Origin: Dryas octopetala
Taxonomy: Eukaryota; Streptophyta; Magnoliopsida; Rosales; Rosaceae
NCBI GenBank assembly: GCA_963921425.1
Contig: OY992837.1
Span: 14,729,896-14,793,895, forward strand
Length of the DNA: 64,000 bases
Reading direction: 5' to 3'
Position 1 is the stretch's first letter. Each line of letters begins with the position of its first letter. The notes under the pieces are model-generated. The model ran no database searches. It saw nothing but the letters and a program-made list of their open reading frames with translations, and was not told the DNA's origin. The translations under genes and the position numbers were made by a program. Of this stretch, positions 38,741 through 51,236 are shown piece by piece.

Positions 38741-40334
38741 ACAAACACTTTATGCTCTGAAGCTTCTGTTTCCTCGACTATATAATCTGTCTAGCTACCG
38801 AAGTTCAGCAATAGCTAGATTTTCTGACCTGTTTCTTTATCCACTGAGTTTGAATTTTGAGTTTAGGAGGAACTTAAATGATGCAGAGGCAGAGGAAATA
38901 TCTTTGATGCTTTTGCTGCTGGAGAGTGTTCGCTTATACCCTTCTAGAGGTGATGCAAGGAGATACTGTTTAGTGGCATCCAAGAGTTTTTTGGTTAATT
39001 CTAAGCAGCTTTCTAAGTGACTCTTCTCAATATCCATTATTCGACCCTGCTTTTCGGTTCTGGGTATCAAAATCTCCTTCCAAGGTCAAGGTTCTTGCTT
39101 GGGCAGTGGTACATGGAAAGATAAACACATGTGACATGTTTCAAAAGAGGAGACTGGGTAGTACCAATGGGATGCTACTCCTTGTTGAGTGAAAAACACA
39201 AGGTGTTAGGGGGTGGGAAGAAGGCTAAATCCTGTGGGGATGTTTGGTGCTTGTTGTATTTTGTGGTTAGAGAGAAATAAAAGAATTTCTGAAGACAAGG
39301 TCAGGGATAGGCAGGAAGGATGATTTACAGGAAAGAATATTATTTTGGTCTGCACTGTGGGCTTTGAATATTTTGACTAGGGACCTTTCTTTTTTGAATA
39401 TTTTGATTAATTGGAAGGCTGCATTGTGTTAATCTTCCTTTAAGCTCTTTGTTCTGGCTGGTCATGCTTGTACTGCCTGGTTCAATCCGTGTTGTATCTT
39501 TTGTAGTAGATCTCTAGTCCACTGCTATGTAATTTTTTTTGTGCATGGTAATAAAATTCTGTTTCTTCTAAAAACTGATAAAATTGCTTAATCACTTGTG
39601 TACATCTTTGAGCTCATGTAAACTTCAGCGTGCTGTTACCATGTATTTGTTTATTAACTTTTATGGTTTAATTTTTTTCTTTCCAGGTACCGTCATTTCA
39701 ATGCTTGAAGCTGTTATTGATGTGGTCCCCATTGATAAGCTTGCTGTCCATTTCCATGACACTTATGGGCAAGCTCTTTCAAACATATTAGCATCACTCC
39801 AGGTAATCACACTTTGGGTGATTTCATAAGTGACTCCAAGTTGTTTTTCCTAGCATCCTAAATGAGTGAAGCTTGTATACTGCTTGATTTAAATGAAATT
39901 TTTGTCAAGATCTCCATTTGTAATTTTTCTCGCTCATGTGCCTTCAAAATGGCCACTTTCTAAATGTGTCTGATTTCCCTTTTTAGGTAATACATAACAA
40001 AAAAGACCATAATTCTAGATCTCCAACTAATCTCCCAATGTTGTAAGGCAATATTATTTTAATGAAAATTTTTTAATCATAGCAGATAGGGATCGGTACA
40101 GTGGATTCATCGGTCTCTGGTCTTGGGGGTTGTCCATATGCTAAAGGTGCTTCTGGCAATGTTGCCACAGAGGATGTCGTATACATGCTTAATGGACTTG
40201 GAGTGAAGACCAACGTAGACCTTAAAAAGCTCATGTTGGCTGGGGACTTTATCTGCAGGCACTTGGGGCGCTCATCTGGTTCAAAGACAGCAGTTGCCTT
40301 GAGTACAGTCACAGCTCATGTCTCTAAGCTATAA
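35530..40334 (+). CDS. HMGCL: Hydroxymethylglutaryl-CoA lyase, mitochondrial
   Basis: Seven exons join in frame to 373 aa: 35530-35721, 35885-36067, 37020-37100, 37188-37351, 37974-38110, 39687-39802 and 40086-40334. The enzyme splits HMG-CoA to acetoacetate and acetyl-CoA, the last step of leucine degradation. Residues 1 to about 64 are Arg/Ser-rich with few acids, a likely mitochondrial targeting peptide. The TIM-barrel core shows [12 protein letters not shown] (R82, D83), [12 protein letters not shown], the metal-binding HFHD (H274, H276) and the signature [12 protein letters not shown] with catalytic C307. The short C-terminus ends VSKL; a peroxisomal signal is not evident. Arabidopsis At2g26800 has a longer N-terminus, so an extra upstream exon is possible. 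Intron 5 holds a LINE fragment and intron 2 a short MITE-like piece. Confidence 0.93.
36190..36360. mobile_element. MITE-like fragment, HMGCL intron 2
   Basis: The left edge 'gggtccatttggatgtaatgattt' resembles the ends of many plant MITEs, and 'cccaaacttggggct' near 36352-36366 may be a degraded opposite end. No target duplication was confirmed. Confidence 0.3.
37410..37430. repeat. G-rich homopolymer tract, HMGCL intron 4
   Basis: A run of about 13 G follows a 'gtgtgtgtggg' stretch. It is a simple repeat that is likely to be unstable in sequencing. Confidence 0.8.
38703..38738. repeat. (AG)n microsatellite, HMGCL intron 5
   Basis: About 18 AG dinucleotides without interruption. Confidence 0.95.
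38830..39575 (+). mobile_element. Truncated L1-type LINE, HMGCL intron 5
   Basis: Broken plus-strand frames give [26 protein letters not shown] and [26 protein letters not shown], the linker and zinc-binding domain after the reverse transcriptase of plant LINEs. The tail contains 'tagtccactgc' and ends near 'aataaaattctgtttcttct'. Several frameshifts and an internal deletion of most of the zinc-binding segment show it is dead. It is in sense orientation to the gene. Confidence 0.8.
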
Positions 40335-43194
40335 GGTACCAGAAGCACTAGATTATGTTACCTCTCTCCATATTGTAAACGAATGTATGAATAGAGCTCC
40401 AATTTATATAATATAACAATCTAATTGGGCCAAGTTTATTGCCTTAATCAAGAGGGTCGGTTACTTTAAGATGTTATGTTAATGAAGAATGTAAAAATAC
40501 TAGTATATTGGTGCAAAAGAGTGAGGTGATTAAGGACTAGAGGTAGACCTAACTCACATGGGTAAAAGTGATTAAGGATGTTGTGCGCAAGAGATTGTAG
40601 AACCCAGCGTCTGATTTTAAGCTCTTGTGAGCGCTCTACAATCTGAGAGCAGCAATTAACCCACAGCTTAAAACAGGTCTAATGGGTTTTCTTTTTATAT
40701 GTGTTGAGTCAAACAGCAGCATTGTAGTTATGCAAGCCTATCGCATATAGTCATATATCTTACATATTAAGCTTAGTGCCTAATACAGTAATGTTACACT
40801 GGTCAAGCGAGGGTTAGTACTATCCTACCTCATCATTCATCATAGACTTGAGTCCATCGGATGGATATGATTACTCAAAGCCCTTGACTATCCTTGGGCC
40901 AAGAACCCAACCTGTCTTGACCAACCAAACCGGATCCGTTGCAGAGCGTTATAATGCGGAGCAGGCGGAGCAGGACGCAAGGCAAAAAATTCAGTAGGAT
41001 GATCCGTTGGGAGTTTTCTTTTTATTTTTTATTTTTTCAGATTTTGATCCCGTTCTCAACAGGGTTCATTATTTAGGATGTAGAATGATCTACGTAGAGT
41101 TTAAAGTGTGTGGCTCAGCTCTTGGTTGGAGCTCACAATTTGGGAGCTAAACCCTAAAATGTAAGAGATAAAACGAGTGCCGCAATTTTGCCTTGTCGGT
41201 TTATCAGTTGGGGACAATATATATCAATGTAACTTAGAGGTCAACGTGGGCTCCCAACAATAGACACATCTTAATTTGTGTGGTTGTCATTTGCAAACTG
41301 CATACAGATATGTAAGGGCCAATTGCCCTTGGTCAAAAAGTTTGAAGCACTAAAAGCAGGGTTGGAATAAGGAAATCTGAAAACTATGTCCTCAATTTCT
41401 GAATTCTTTAATTGTCATTGATGTTTGAAACATCTTTGTTTTAAATTAATAATAGACAATCCACTTGTGATGTAAGTAATTAATTTTTGCATCAAATACT
41501 TCTTTTTTTTATTTTTGGTCAAGCATCACATACTTCATACCCCCTTAAAATCTTCCACAGAGGACTTAAAATTCTTCACAAAATGACACAGTACTCACAG
41601 ATATCCATGAGAAGCACAACTACATATTTGAAGGATTGGTTGGTGGTCGGAGAAAGTTTGTTGATGCCTTCACATGGATTTTACCAATTGGTGCATTGAA
41701 GACCTCTTTAATTGGTCCAGACCTGTTTTTCTGCTTTGGGAAAGAAAATTTCACAAATTCAATAAAGAACATCCCACTGGGCAAATATAATAAACCATAT
41801 GGTTCTCTATTTTTCATTTTAACAATTAAATAATCCATTGAGTAATGAAGCTTTGGGGGAAAAGGAAAAAGAAAATCTGGTTCAGGAGTTTTCAAGTTTT
41901 GGGTATTCGTGAGTTTTTGTGGAGTGTCCTAGTGTGCTTGCTTTGATAGGTTTTGAACTTAATTATTGTACTGCTATTTGGTAGTTTGTGGGTCTAATTA
42001 ATAAATGAAGGCCAGGCTTTTAAGGCCTTTTTCTGGTTGCTTCAGACTTTGTGGTTTTTTTCACCCATGATGTGGGGTTCTTTCCTTTTGCTGGTGGGTC
42101 TCCAACAATTTCCGGGTTTGGGATAAGTTGCGCCATTTGGGGTACATAGTTTTTTCTTTTTTTCTTTTTCATAATAAGAGGACATTGGATTGTTTGATGT
42201 AGGGAAGTGGAAATTAATGTTGATGCAATGCAAGTATGGAAGCAATAAGATGGAAAAAGGTAGGGAAGCTGAATGCACAAATGTTCATATTCTGATCATA
42301 TCTATAGGTTCCTTTGTACCTTTCTTATTGACTTGCATCTATTTTGCTTTGATACATTGTAGGGATTCAAACCGTTAATCTGTCTTAATCCTATCTTATT
42401 ATCCAACCCCTCCTTCACTACTTGAACTAACCAAAATGGCAATTAGGAGTTTTATTTTTCAATTAAGGTACTGGTAGTTTAGTTTCAAATACAATTAAAG
42501 ACAAATCGAAAAATTCATCAATTTTTTAGGCAAAAATGCAATTTCTTTATGCCTTAATCAAACATTTATGCATTAAATAGGTTATAAAACTTGATTTAAA
42601 GCATAAAGAACTAACATTTTCATCTAAAACATTGATGGACTTTTTAGTTTGTCATTAATTGTTATCGAAACTAAACTACATGTACCTAATTGAAAAAATT
42701 GAAACTATAGAGATCTCTGGTTGAAAAACATACAAACTATAGAGACCAAATTTGTCATTTTTTTCGAAAGATGAGATTTATGTGGTTCACTGCAATAACG
42801 ACAATCCACTAAGTAGAACAAAATAAGAAAATTACAAAAGAAGAGCTTATAGACTCTTCTACCACTAAATTAATCTCAAATTTCTATTCGAAAATGGCTG
42901 ACAACTTTTAAAAATACCGAACATAATGAATTTTTTATTTGGAACCTCTAAGGACATCGAGATTTCATAACATTAAATTAAGGATAGATTTTGCATGCAC
43001 CAGGAGTGTGGGTGGCAAAAATTCCCTGACCCCGCCAATCCTCGCAAAGCCAGTTCCAATTAAGTGGGTATGGTAATATCACTTTTAACCCACTCCATAA
43101 TATATTATGTTTTCATTAGATTGTCGATTGAGCACCAATGGATTGACAACTTTTAACTGTAGTCTGATTATTTTTTTCTCCAGAAAATACCTAA
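40335..43194. other. 3'UTR of HMGCL, then AT-rich spacer
   Basis: The first 100-200 bases should contain the lyase 3'UTR. The rest shows only short frames without recognisable domains (for example near 41487, 41620 and 42020). No bounded transposon could be drawn, though parts probably derive from old elements. Confidence 0.5.
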
Positions 43195-43394
43195 ATATTT
43201 TTGGGATTTAATTAGGGTATATATGACTGTTTTAAATATGTTTTATGGGTTAATTTTCTTTTTTGGAAATATATAGTGTAACTACAAAGTTGCAATATTT
43301 TTGGGATTTAATTAGGGTATATATGATTGTTTAAATATGTTGTATGGGTTAATTTTCTTTTTTGGGAAATATATAGTGTAACTACAATGTTGCA
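43195..43394 (+). repeat. 100 bp tandem duplication
   Basis: The unit starting 'atatttttgggatttaatta' at 43195 is repeated at 43295, ending 'agtgtaactacaatgttgcaa'. The copies differ by a few substitutions and single-base length changes, so the duplication is fairly recent. Confidence 0.9.
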
Positions 43395-43505
43395 ACTATA
43401 ATTGTAGTTAAACGAGAACGATAGTTGCAGTCAACTAAAACGATAGTTTAAATCAACCAAAACTGTAGTTGCAGTTCCTCTACTAATATATTGGCCTGAA
43501 ACGCT

Positions 43506-44444
43506 GATCGATCCAGAGCCGTCCCTGAGCAAGGGCACCAGGGGCGACCGCCTAAGGCCCAATTTCAAGGGGGGCTCAAATTTTTTTTAATTATATATAT
43601 AGTATATATTATAATATTTAAAATAATAAAAATATATATATAATTGCTGCTGAGTAGCCTGAGTGTGTTGTTATAAAAAAAAAAAAACGTTAGTGTGTAT
43701 TTATAATTGCTGGTGGTTAGAAATTATAATTTTTTTTAAATGAGGTCTAAAGTTATTGGCCCAAAAGTGCATAATCATTGCACATGCCTTGGGAAAAAAA
43801 AAAAAAAAGAAGAAGTTGAAAGTTGAAAGTTGAAATGTTTTTTGTTTTTTTTCTTCAACAAATATCTCACTCTCCCTATCAGTCTCTCTCTCTTTCAGGC
43901 TTTCAGCTCGCTCAGACTAATCCAGTTTCCCAGTCGCCCTCTTCCTCAATCCTCAATTAATTGATTCAATTAAATTGAAGACTTGAAGTTAATCCATTCG
44001 ATTCTTAAGGCTTTAGCCTTTAGCTCCCCTCTTCAATCTTCTCTTGAGTCTTAATCTCTTTCTTAGCCATGTCTTCAGGCATTTTCATTAACTGTTTTGG
44101 CCCTTATCTTATTGTAATTGTGTTTTTTAGGTGGTGCATTTGATCATATAGTTGCTCAAATTGTTGAAGAACCTCTTTTTGACAAGTCTAAGGACTGCAA
44201 CTTTAATTTCTTTTTGTTCAAAGTTTGTATGTTCAAAGGCCCTATAACTTTAATTATTTCCTGTCCAAAGTTTTTTATTCAAAATTTGTATAAAGTGTGA
44301 TATCATTTTATTATTTTCTTTTTAATTTTCAAGTAAAAATAAATGAAACATATGTCTATAGAATTTTATATATATTGTACAAAGGGCCCATTTCAAATTT
44401 TCGCCCCGGGCCTCTAAAATGTCAGAAACGGCACTGGATCGATC
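43506..44444. mobile_element. Non-autonomous hAT element (TTF-finger family ends)
   Basis: The element 43514-44436 (923 bp) starts CAGAGCCGTCCCTGA and, in reverse complement, CAGTGCCGTTTCTGA, matching at 12 of 15 positions. An exact 8 bp target duplication GATCGATC flanks it (43506-43513 and 44437-44444). The ends resemble those of plant hAT elements that encode TTF-type zinc-finger transposases. Only short coding remnants such as GAFDHIVAQIVEEPLFD near 44133 remain, so it depends on another element to move. Confidence 0.8.
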
Positions 44445-44838
44445 TGTAGTTTTTTGTCAAATGACTAAATGAATGTGTTAGAGTTATGGGAATATTGGAA
44501 AGTTGTTAGGCCCTTACCGTTAAGGGACTCATAATATGTCACTCCTCTCTTCCGAATTCTCAAATGAGAATCCATAAATTAATACACATGCTCACAATCA
44601 CTTAAACCCTAAATTTACTAAACTATGTGTGTTTCAATACTCACAAGAAACTTCTCAGTTGGATAGGTCTATTACAACCCTCAAACACATAAAGGCCTAC
44701 TTGTAGGCTAACTAAAACCCTTAATCTCGAATATTATTCCATAAACTTAATCAATAGTCGTAGCAAATAAACCTTCCTCAAAGAACTACAAAAAAATATA
44801 TGGTTCCTTTAAATACAAATGGAGCCCCCTTGAAACTA
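44445..44838. other. Spacer between hAT and LTR elements
   Basis: AT-rich sequence with no gene or repeat recognised. Confidence 0.6.
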
Positions 44839-44843
44839 CCATC

Positions 44844-45291
44844 TGTTACGTGCTGGGTCGTGATGAGTAGTTGAATGAGTCAAATAGCTAGTTTAATTCA
44901 TGTTTTAGTTGTTGAGTAATTGTAGGAGTCAGCATATGGTTAGTTGAGAGTTAGTAGGAGTTATGTTGGTCCACTTGCTGTTGCAGAGTGGGGTGTTACG
45001 CTAAGAGTCGTGGGATTGTGTTCCTACTTTTATGCTTTCCATTATCAAGTCTTGCTTGTATAAATTTCATTGTTGAATAGAATGAAGCACGACCTTTTTA
45101 TCTCAATTTGTTAGCTTTGTCTAACTTGGAGGTCTTGGGTTCCCTCGAAGCAATCCAATCCATTCTATTTATCCTTGTCGTTATATTTTCAACTACAACA
45201 ATAGGAAGACGTAAGAAGAAAACACCAGTGAAAGACCCACCTCCATTGCAAGATCGCCCAGTTACTCGGGCTGTGACTTTGGCACGTAACA
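44844..45291 (+). repeat. 5' LTR (448 bp)
   Basis: Starts TGTTACGTGCTGG and ends GGCACGTAACA, with the TG...CA borders and short inverted ends (TGTTACG/CGTAACA) usual for LTRs. It matches the copy at 55576-56023 with no difference seen by eye. A TATA-like 'tataaatttc' near 45059 may lie in the promoter part. Confidence 0.95.
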
Positions 45292-45294
45292 AGT

Positions 45295-45308
45295 TGGTAT
45301 CAGAGCCA
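45295..45308 (+). promoter_or_regulatory. Primer-binding site, initiator tRNA-Met type
   Basis: TGGTATCAGAGCCA lies three bases past the 5' LTR and is complementary to the 3' end of plant initiator tRNA-Met, the common primer of Ty3/gypsy elements. Confidence 0.9.
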
Positions 45309-45318
45309 GGCATGGAGG

Positions 45319-47288
45319 AGCAGAGGTTGGGACGTTTAGAGAATGACGTGAGTTCCCTGGCTACTGGCCAAGAGAAAATTCTTAAGGAGATGCAAGAAAT
45401 GTTCTCAGCTATGAATGCCCGCTTCGATCAAATTTCTCGTACTGGTGACAGCTCTCATAGTACAAATCAAAACGGAAATGGTCGACCAAACGGAAATGGA
45501 GGGACTTCAAACACCACTGGCTCTTACCTCCCTAAGTTGGTGAAGCTGGACTTTCCTCACTTTAATGGGACAGAAGATCCCACAAGCTGGATCTGCCGAG
45601 CTGAACAATTTTTTGAAATTCACCAAACTCAAGATGGAGAGAGAGTGCCGCTAGCTTCATTTAATCTGGAGGGCGATGCTCAACTATGGTTTCAATTGAT
45701 GAAGGAGGAAACTCCCATTATCACGTGGGAGGCATTCAAGCAAGGGCTTCATGACAGATATGGCCCAACTCAATTTCAAGACTTTTTTGGCGACCTGACA
45801 AAGCTACAACAAACTGGTACGGTGAGAGATTACCAAACCCAGTTTGAGAAATTATTAATTAGAGCAGGAAGACTGACTCCAGATCAACAAGTTGGTTGCT
45901 TTGTGAGCGGTCTGAAGGAGAATATTAAAACAGATGTGCAAGCTTGCAAGCCACAAACACTTTCTGCCGCCATCGGTTTGGCTCGACTATATGAGTCCCG
46001 CAATCAATCCAATCGTCGAGCAGTTATTTCGGAGGTGAAGAGGCCCCTACCCAATGGGCTTATGAAGTTTGAACGGCGCCGTAATTTCATGCCAGTCAAG
46101 CAGATGTCCCCAGCTGAACTGAAGGAAAGAAGAGAGAAAGGACTTTGCTTTAATTGTGATGAGAAATTTAGTCCGGGGCACAGGTGCAAGAAATTATTTC
46201 TTATTGAAGGTTGCTGGTCAGATGAAGAAAATGAAGAAGTTGGAGAAGCTACATCAGAAGATAACATAGATGAAGAAGGATTGCCTGAAGTCTCTCTCCA
46301 TGCCATCTATGGGGCTCGGACTCCTCAAACAATGCGGGTGAACGGTAAAGTGGGTAAGCACCATATGATAATTTTGGTGGACTCTGGAAGTACACATAAT
46401 TTTTTAAGTAATAGAGCTGCTAAAAAGATTGGCATTAACCCCACTGGTTTTGGAAAGTTTGAAGTGTCAGTTGCAAATGGCGAAAAGCTTACAAGTGCAG
46501 GGCTTTGTAAAGGTATGTGCATGCTGATCCAAGGTGTTCCAATTACAGTTGATATGTACCTACTGCCATTGGACGGATGTGATGCTGTTTTAGGAACCCA
46601 ATGGTTGAGCACGTTGGGACCTATTATTTGGGACTTCTCCAAATTGCAAATGAAATTTCAAGTTGAGGGGAAAGAAGTGGTTTTAAAAGTAGGAACACAA
46701 TCCCACGACTCTTAGCGTAACACCCCACTCTGCAACAGCAAGTGGACCAACATAACTCCTACTAACTCTCAACTAACCATATGCTGACTCCTACAATTAC
46801 TCAACAACTAAAACATGAATTAAACTAGCTATTTGACTCATTCAACTACTCATCTACAGCAACTCCTTTGTTGGAAATCACATGCCCCAAATACTTCACT
46901 TCTTTCTGCCCAAATGCACATTTTTCTTTTTTTACAAACAACTGGTTAGCTCTCAAAATTGACAGTACAATTTTTAGATGCTCCAAATGTTGGTCCCATG
47001 TTGTACTGTAAATTAAAATATCATCAAAAAATACCAATATAAACTTACGGAGGTATTCTTTGAAGACTTCATTCATGAGTGACTGGAAAGTGGAGGGTGC
47101 ATTGGTGAGGCCGAATGGCATTACCAAAAACTCATAATGCCCTTGGTGTGTTCGAAAGGCTGTCTTGGATATATCACCAGGATGCATCCGGATTTGATGA
47201 TAGCCGGAACGAAGATCCAATTTGGTAAAATATTTTGCACCATGAAGCTCATCTAGCAATTCGTCAATGACACAGATTTTCAATTCAT
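45319..47288 (+). repeat. Tandem unit 1 of 3 (1970 bp) inside the LTR element
   Basis: The unit holds a forward gag-protease part (to about 46690), then about 165 bp of LTR sequence in reverse orientation (about 46690-46854), then about 425 bp of reverse-transcriptase sequence in reverse orientation (about 46854-47278). The antisense open frame there is only the inverted reverse-transcriptase piece. Confidence 0.9.
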
Positions 47289-49258
47289 AGCAGAGGTTGG
47301 GACGTTTAGAGAATGACGTGAGTTCCCTGGCTACTGGCCAAGAGAAAATTCTTAAGGAGATGCAAGAAATGTTCTCAGCTATGAATGCCCGCTTCGATCA
47401 AATTTCTCGTACTGGTGACAGCTCTCATAGTACAAATCAAAACGGAAATGGTCGACCAAACGGAAATGGAGGGACTTCAAACACCACTGGCTCTTACCTC
47501 CCTAAGTTGGTGAAGCTGGACTTTCCTCACTTTAATGGGACAGAAGATCCCACAAGCTGGATCTGCCGAGCTGAACAATTTTTTGAAATTCACCAAACTC
47601 AAGATGGAGAGAGAGTGCCGCTAGCTTCATTTAATCTGGAGGGCGATGCTCAACTATGGTTTCAATTGATGAAGGAGGAAACTCCCATTATCACGTGGGA
47701 GGCATTCAAGCAAGGGCTTCATGACAGATATGGCCCAACTCAATTTCAAGACTTTTTTGGCGACCTGACAAAGCTACAACAAACTGGTACGGTGAGAGAT
47801 TACCAAACCCAGTTTGAGAAATTATTAATTAGAGCAGGAAGACTGACTCCAGATCAACAAGTTGGTTGCTTTGTGAGCGGTCTGAAGGAGAATATTAAAA
47901 CAGATGTGCAAGCTTGCAAGCCACAAACACTTTCTGCCGCCATCGGTTTGGCTCGACTATATGAGTCCCGCAATCAATCCAATCGTCGAGCAGTTATTTC
48001 GGAGGTGAAGAGGCCCCTACCCAATGGGCTTATGAAGTTTGAACGGCGCCGTAATTTCATGCTAGTCAAGCAGATGTCCCCAGCTGAACTGAAGGAAAGA
48101 AGAGAGAAATGACTTTGCTTTAGTTGTGATGAGAAATTTAGTCCGGGGCACAGGTGCAAGAAATTATTTCTTATTGAAGGTTGCTGGTCAGATGAAGAAA
48201 ATGAAGAAGTTGGAGAAGCTACATCAGAAGATAACATAGATGAAGAAGGATTGCCTGAAGTCTCTCTCCATGCCATCTATGGGGCTCGGACTCCTCAAAC
48301 AATGCGGGTGAACGGTAAAGTGGGTAAGCACCATATGATAATTTTGGTGGACTCTGGAAGTACACATAATTTTTTAAGTAATAGAGCTGCTAAAAAGATT
48401 GGCATTAACCCCACTGGTTTTGGAAAGTTTGAAGTGTCAGTTGCAAATGGCGAAAAGCTTACAAGTGCAGGGCTTTGTAAAGGTATGTGCATGCTGATCC
48501 AAGGTGTTCCAATTACAGTTGATATGTACCTACTGCCATTGGACGGATGTGATGCTGTTTTAGGAACCCAATGGTTGAGCACGTTGGGACCTATTATTTG
48601 GGACTTCTCCAAATTGCAAATGAAATTTCAAGTTGAGGGGAAAGAAGTGGTTTTAAAAGTAGGAACACAATCCCACGACTCTTAGCGTAACACCCCACTC
48701 TGCAACAGCAAGTGGACCAACATAACTCCTACTAACTCTCAACTAACCATATGCTGACTCCTACAATTACTCAACAACTAAAACATGAATTAAACTAGCT
48801 ATTTGACTCATTCAACTACTCATCTACAGCAACTCCTTTGTTGGAAATCACATGCCCCAAATACTTCACTTCTTTCTGCCCAAATGCACATTTTTCTTTT
48901 TTTACAAACAACTGGTTAGCTCTCAAAATTGACAGTACAATTTTTAGATGCTCCAAATGTTGGTCCCATGTTGTACTGTAAATTAAAATATCATCAAAAA
49001 ATACCAATATAAACTTACGGAGGTATTCTTTGAAGACTTCATTCATGAGTGACTGGAAAGTGGAGGGTGCATTGGTGAGGCCGAATGGCATTACCAAAAA
49101 CTCATAATGCCCTTGGTGTGTTCGAAAGGCTGTCTTGGATATATCACCAGGATGCATCCGGATTTGATGATAGCCGGAACGAAGATCCAATTTGGTAAAA
49201 TATTTTGCACCATGAAGCTCATCTAGCAATTCGTCAATGACACAGATTTTCAATTCAT
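47289..49258 (+). repeat. Tandem unit 2 of 3 (1970 bp) inside the LTR element
   Basis: It has the same composition as unit 1, repeated at exactly 1970 bp. Units 2 and 3 look more alike than either is to unit 1 or to the terminal full copy, which fits amplification of one unit after the first rearrangement. Confidence 0.9.
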
Positions 49259-51228
49259 AGCAGAGGTTGGGACGTTTAGAGAATGACGTGAGTTCCCTGG
49301 CTACTGGCCAAGAGAAAATTCTTAAGGAGATGCAAGAAATGTTCTCAGCTATGAATGCCCGCTTCGATCAAATTTCTCGTACTGGTGACAGCTCTCATAG
49401 TACAAATCAAAACGGAAATGGTCGACCAAACGGAAATGGAGGGACTTCAAACACCACTGGCTCTTACCTCCCTAAGTTGGTGAAGCTGGACTTTCCTCAC
49501 TTTAATGGGACAGAAGATCCCACAAGCTGGATCTGCCGAGCTGAACAATTTTTTGAAATTCACCAAACTCAAGATGGAGAGAGAGTGCCGCTAGCTTCAT
49601 TTAATCTGGAGGGCGATGCTCAACTATGGTTTCAATTGATGAAGGAGGAAACTCCCATTATCACGTGGGAGGCATTCAAGCAAGGGCTTCATGACAGATA
49701 TGGCCCAACTCAATTTCAAGACTTTTTTGGCGACCTGACAAAGCTACAACAAACTGGTACGGTGAGAGATTACCAAACCCAGTTTGAGAAATTATTAATT
49801 AGAGCAGGAAGACTGACTCCAGATCAACAAGTTGGTTGCTTTGTGAGCGGTCTGAAGGAGAATATTAAAACAGATGTGCAAGCTTGCAAGCCACAAACAC
49901 TTTCTGCCGCCATCGGTTTGGCTCGACTATATGAGTCCCGCAATCAATCCAATCGTCGAGCAGTTATTTCGGAGGTGAAGAGGCCCCTACCCAATGGGCT
50001 TATGAAGTTTGAACGGCGCCGTAATTTCATGCTAGTCAAGCAGATGTCCCCAGCTGAACTGAAGGAAAGAAGAGAGAAATGACTTTGCTTTAGTTGTGAT
50101 GAGAAATTTAGTCCGGGGCACAGGTGCAAGAAATTATTTCTTATTGAAGGTTGCTGGTCAGATGAAGAAAATGAAGAAGTTGGAGAAGCTACATCAGAAG
50201 ATAACATAGATGAAGAAGGATTGCCTGAAGTCTCTCTCCATGCCATCTATGGGGCTCGGACTCCTCAAACAATGCGGGTGAACGGTAAAGTGGGTAAGCA
50301 CCATATGATAATTTTGGTGGACTCTGGAAGTACACATAATTTTTTAAGTAATAGAGCTGCTAAAAAGATTGGCATTAACCCCACTGGTTTTGGAAAGTTT
50401 GAAGTGTCAGTTGCAAATGGCGAAAAGCTTACAAGTGCAGGGCTTTGTAAAGGTATGTGCATGCTGATCCAAGGTGTTCCAATTACAGTTGATATGTACC
50501 TACTGCCATTGGACGGATGTGATGCTGTTTTAGGAACCCAATGGTTGAGCACGTTGGGACCTATTATTTGGGACTTCTCCAAATTGCAAATGAAATTTCA
50601 AGTTGAGGGGAAAGAAGTGGTTTTAAAAGTAGGAACACAATCCCACGACTCTTAGCGTAACACCCCACTCTGCAACAGCAAGTGGACCAACATAACTCCT
50701 ACTAACTCTCAACTAACCATATGCTGACTCCTACAATTACTCAACAACTAAAACATGAATTAAACTAGCTATTTGACTCATTCAACTACTCATCTACAGC
50801 AACTCCTTTGTTGGAAATCACATGCCCCAAATACTTCACTTCTTTCTGCCCAAATGCACATTTTTCTTTTTTTACAAACAACTGGTTAGCTCTCAAAATT
50901 GACAGTACAATTTTTAGATGCTCCAAATGTTGGTCCCATGTTGTACTGTAAATTAAAATATCATCAAAAAATACCAATATAAACTTACGGAGGTATTCTT
51001 TGAAGACTTCATTCATGAGTGACTGGAAAGTGGAGGGTGCATTGGTGAGGCCGAATGGCATTACCAAAAACTCATAATGCCCTTGGTGTGTTCGAAAGGC
51101 TGTCTTGGATATATCACCAGGATGCATCCGGATTTGATGATAGCCGGAACGAAGATCCAATTTGGTAAAATATTTTGCACCATGAAGCTCATCTAGCAAT
51201 TCGTCAATGACACAGATTTTCAATTCAT
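49259..51228 (+). repeat. Tandem unit 3 of 3 (1970 bp) inside the LTR element
   Basis: It follows unit 2 without spacer and ends directly at the start of the full gag-pol copy. The inverted LTR and reverse-transcriptase pieces have the same junctions as in the other units. Confidence 0.9.
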
Positions 51229-51236
51229 AGCAGAGG

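Noticed and set aside
41620-42280. Minus-strand frames of 78-91 codons downstream of HMGCL
   Set aside because: No recognisable domain, no splice-supported extension, and overlapping open frames in other phases.
43195-43394. CRISPR-like direct repeat
   Set aside because: Just two adjacent copies without spacers, in plant nuclear DNA.
46325-46642. Repeated 100-105 codon minus-strand frames over gag-protease
   Set aside because: They are antisense shadows of the gag-protease coding strand, occurring identically in every copy.
46846-47283. 145-codon minus-strand frame resembling reverse transcriptase (also at 48816-49253 and 50786-51223)
   Set aside because: It is the inverted reverse-transcriptase piece of each tandem unit, not a separate gene.
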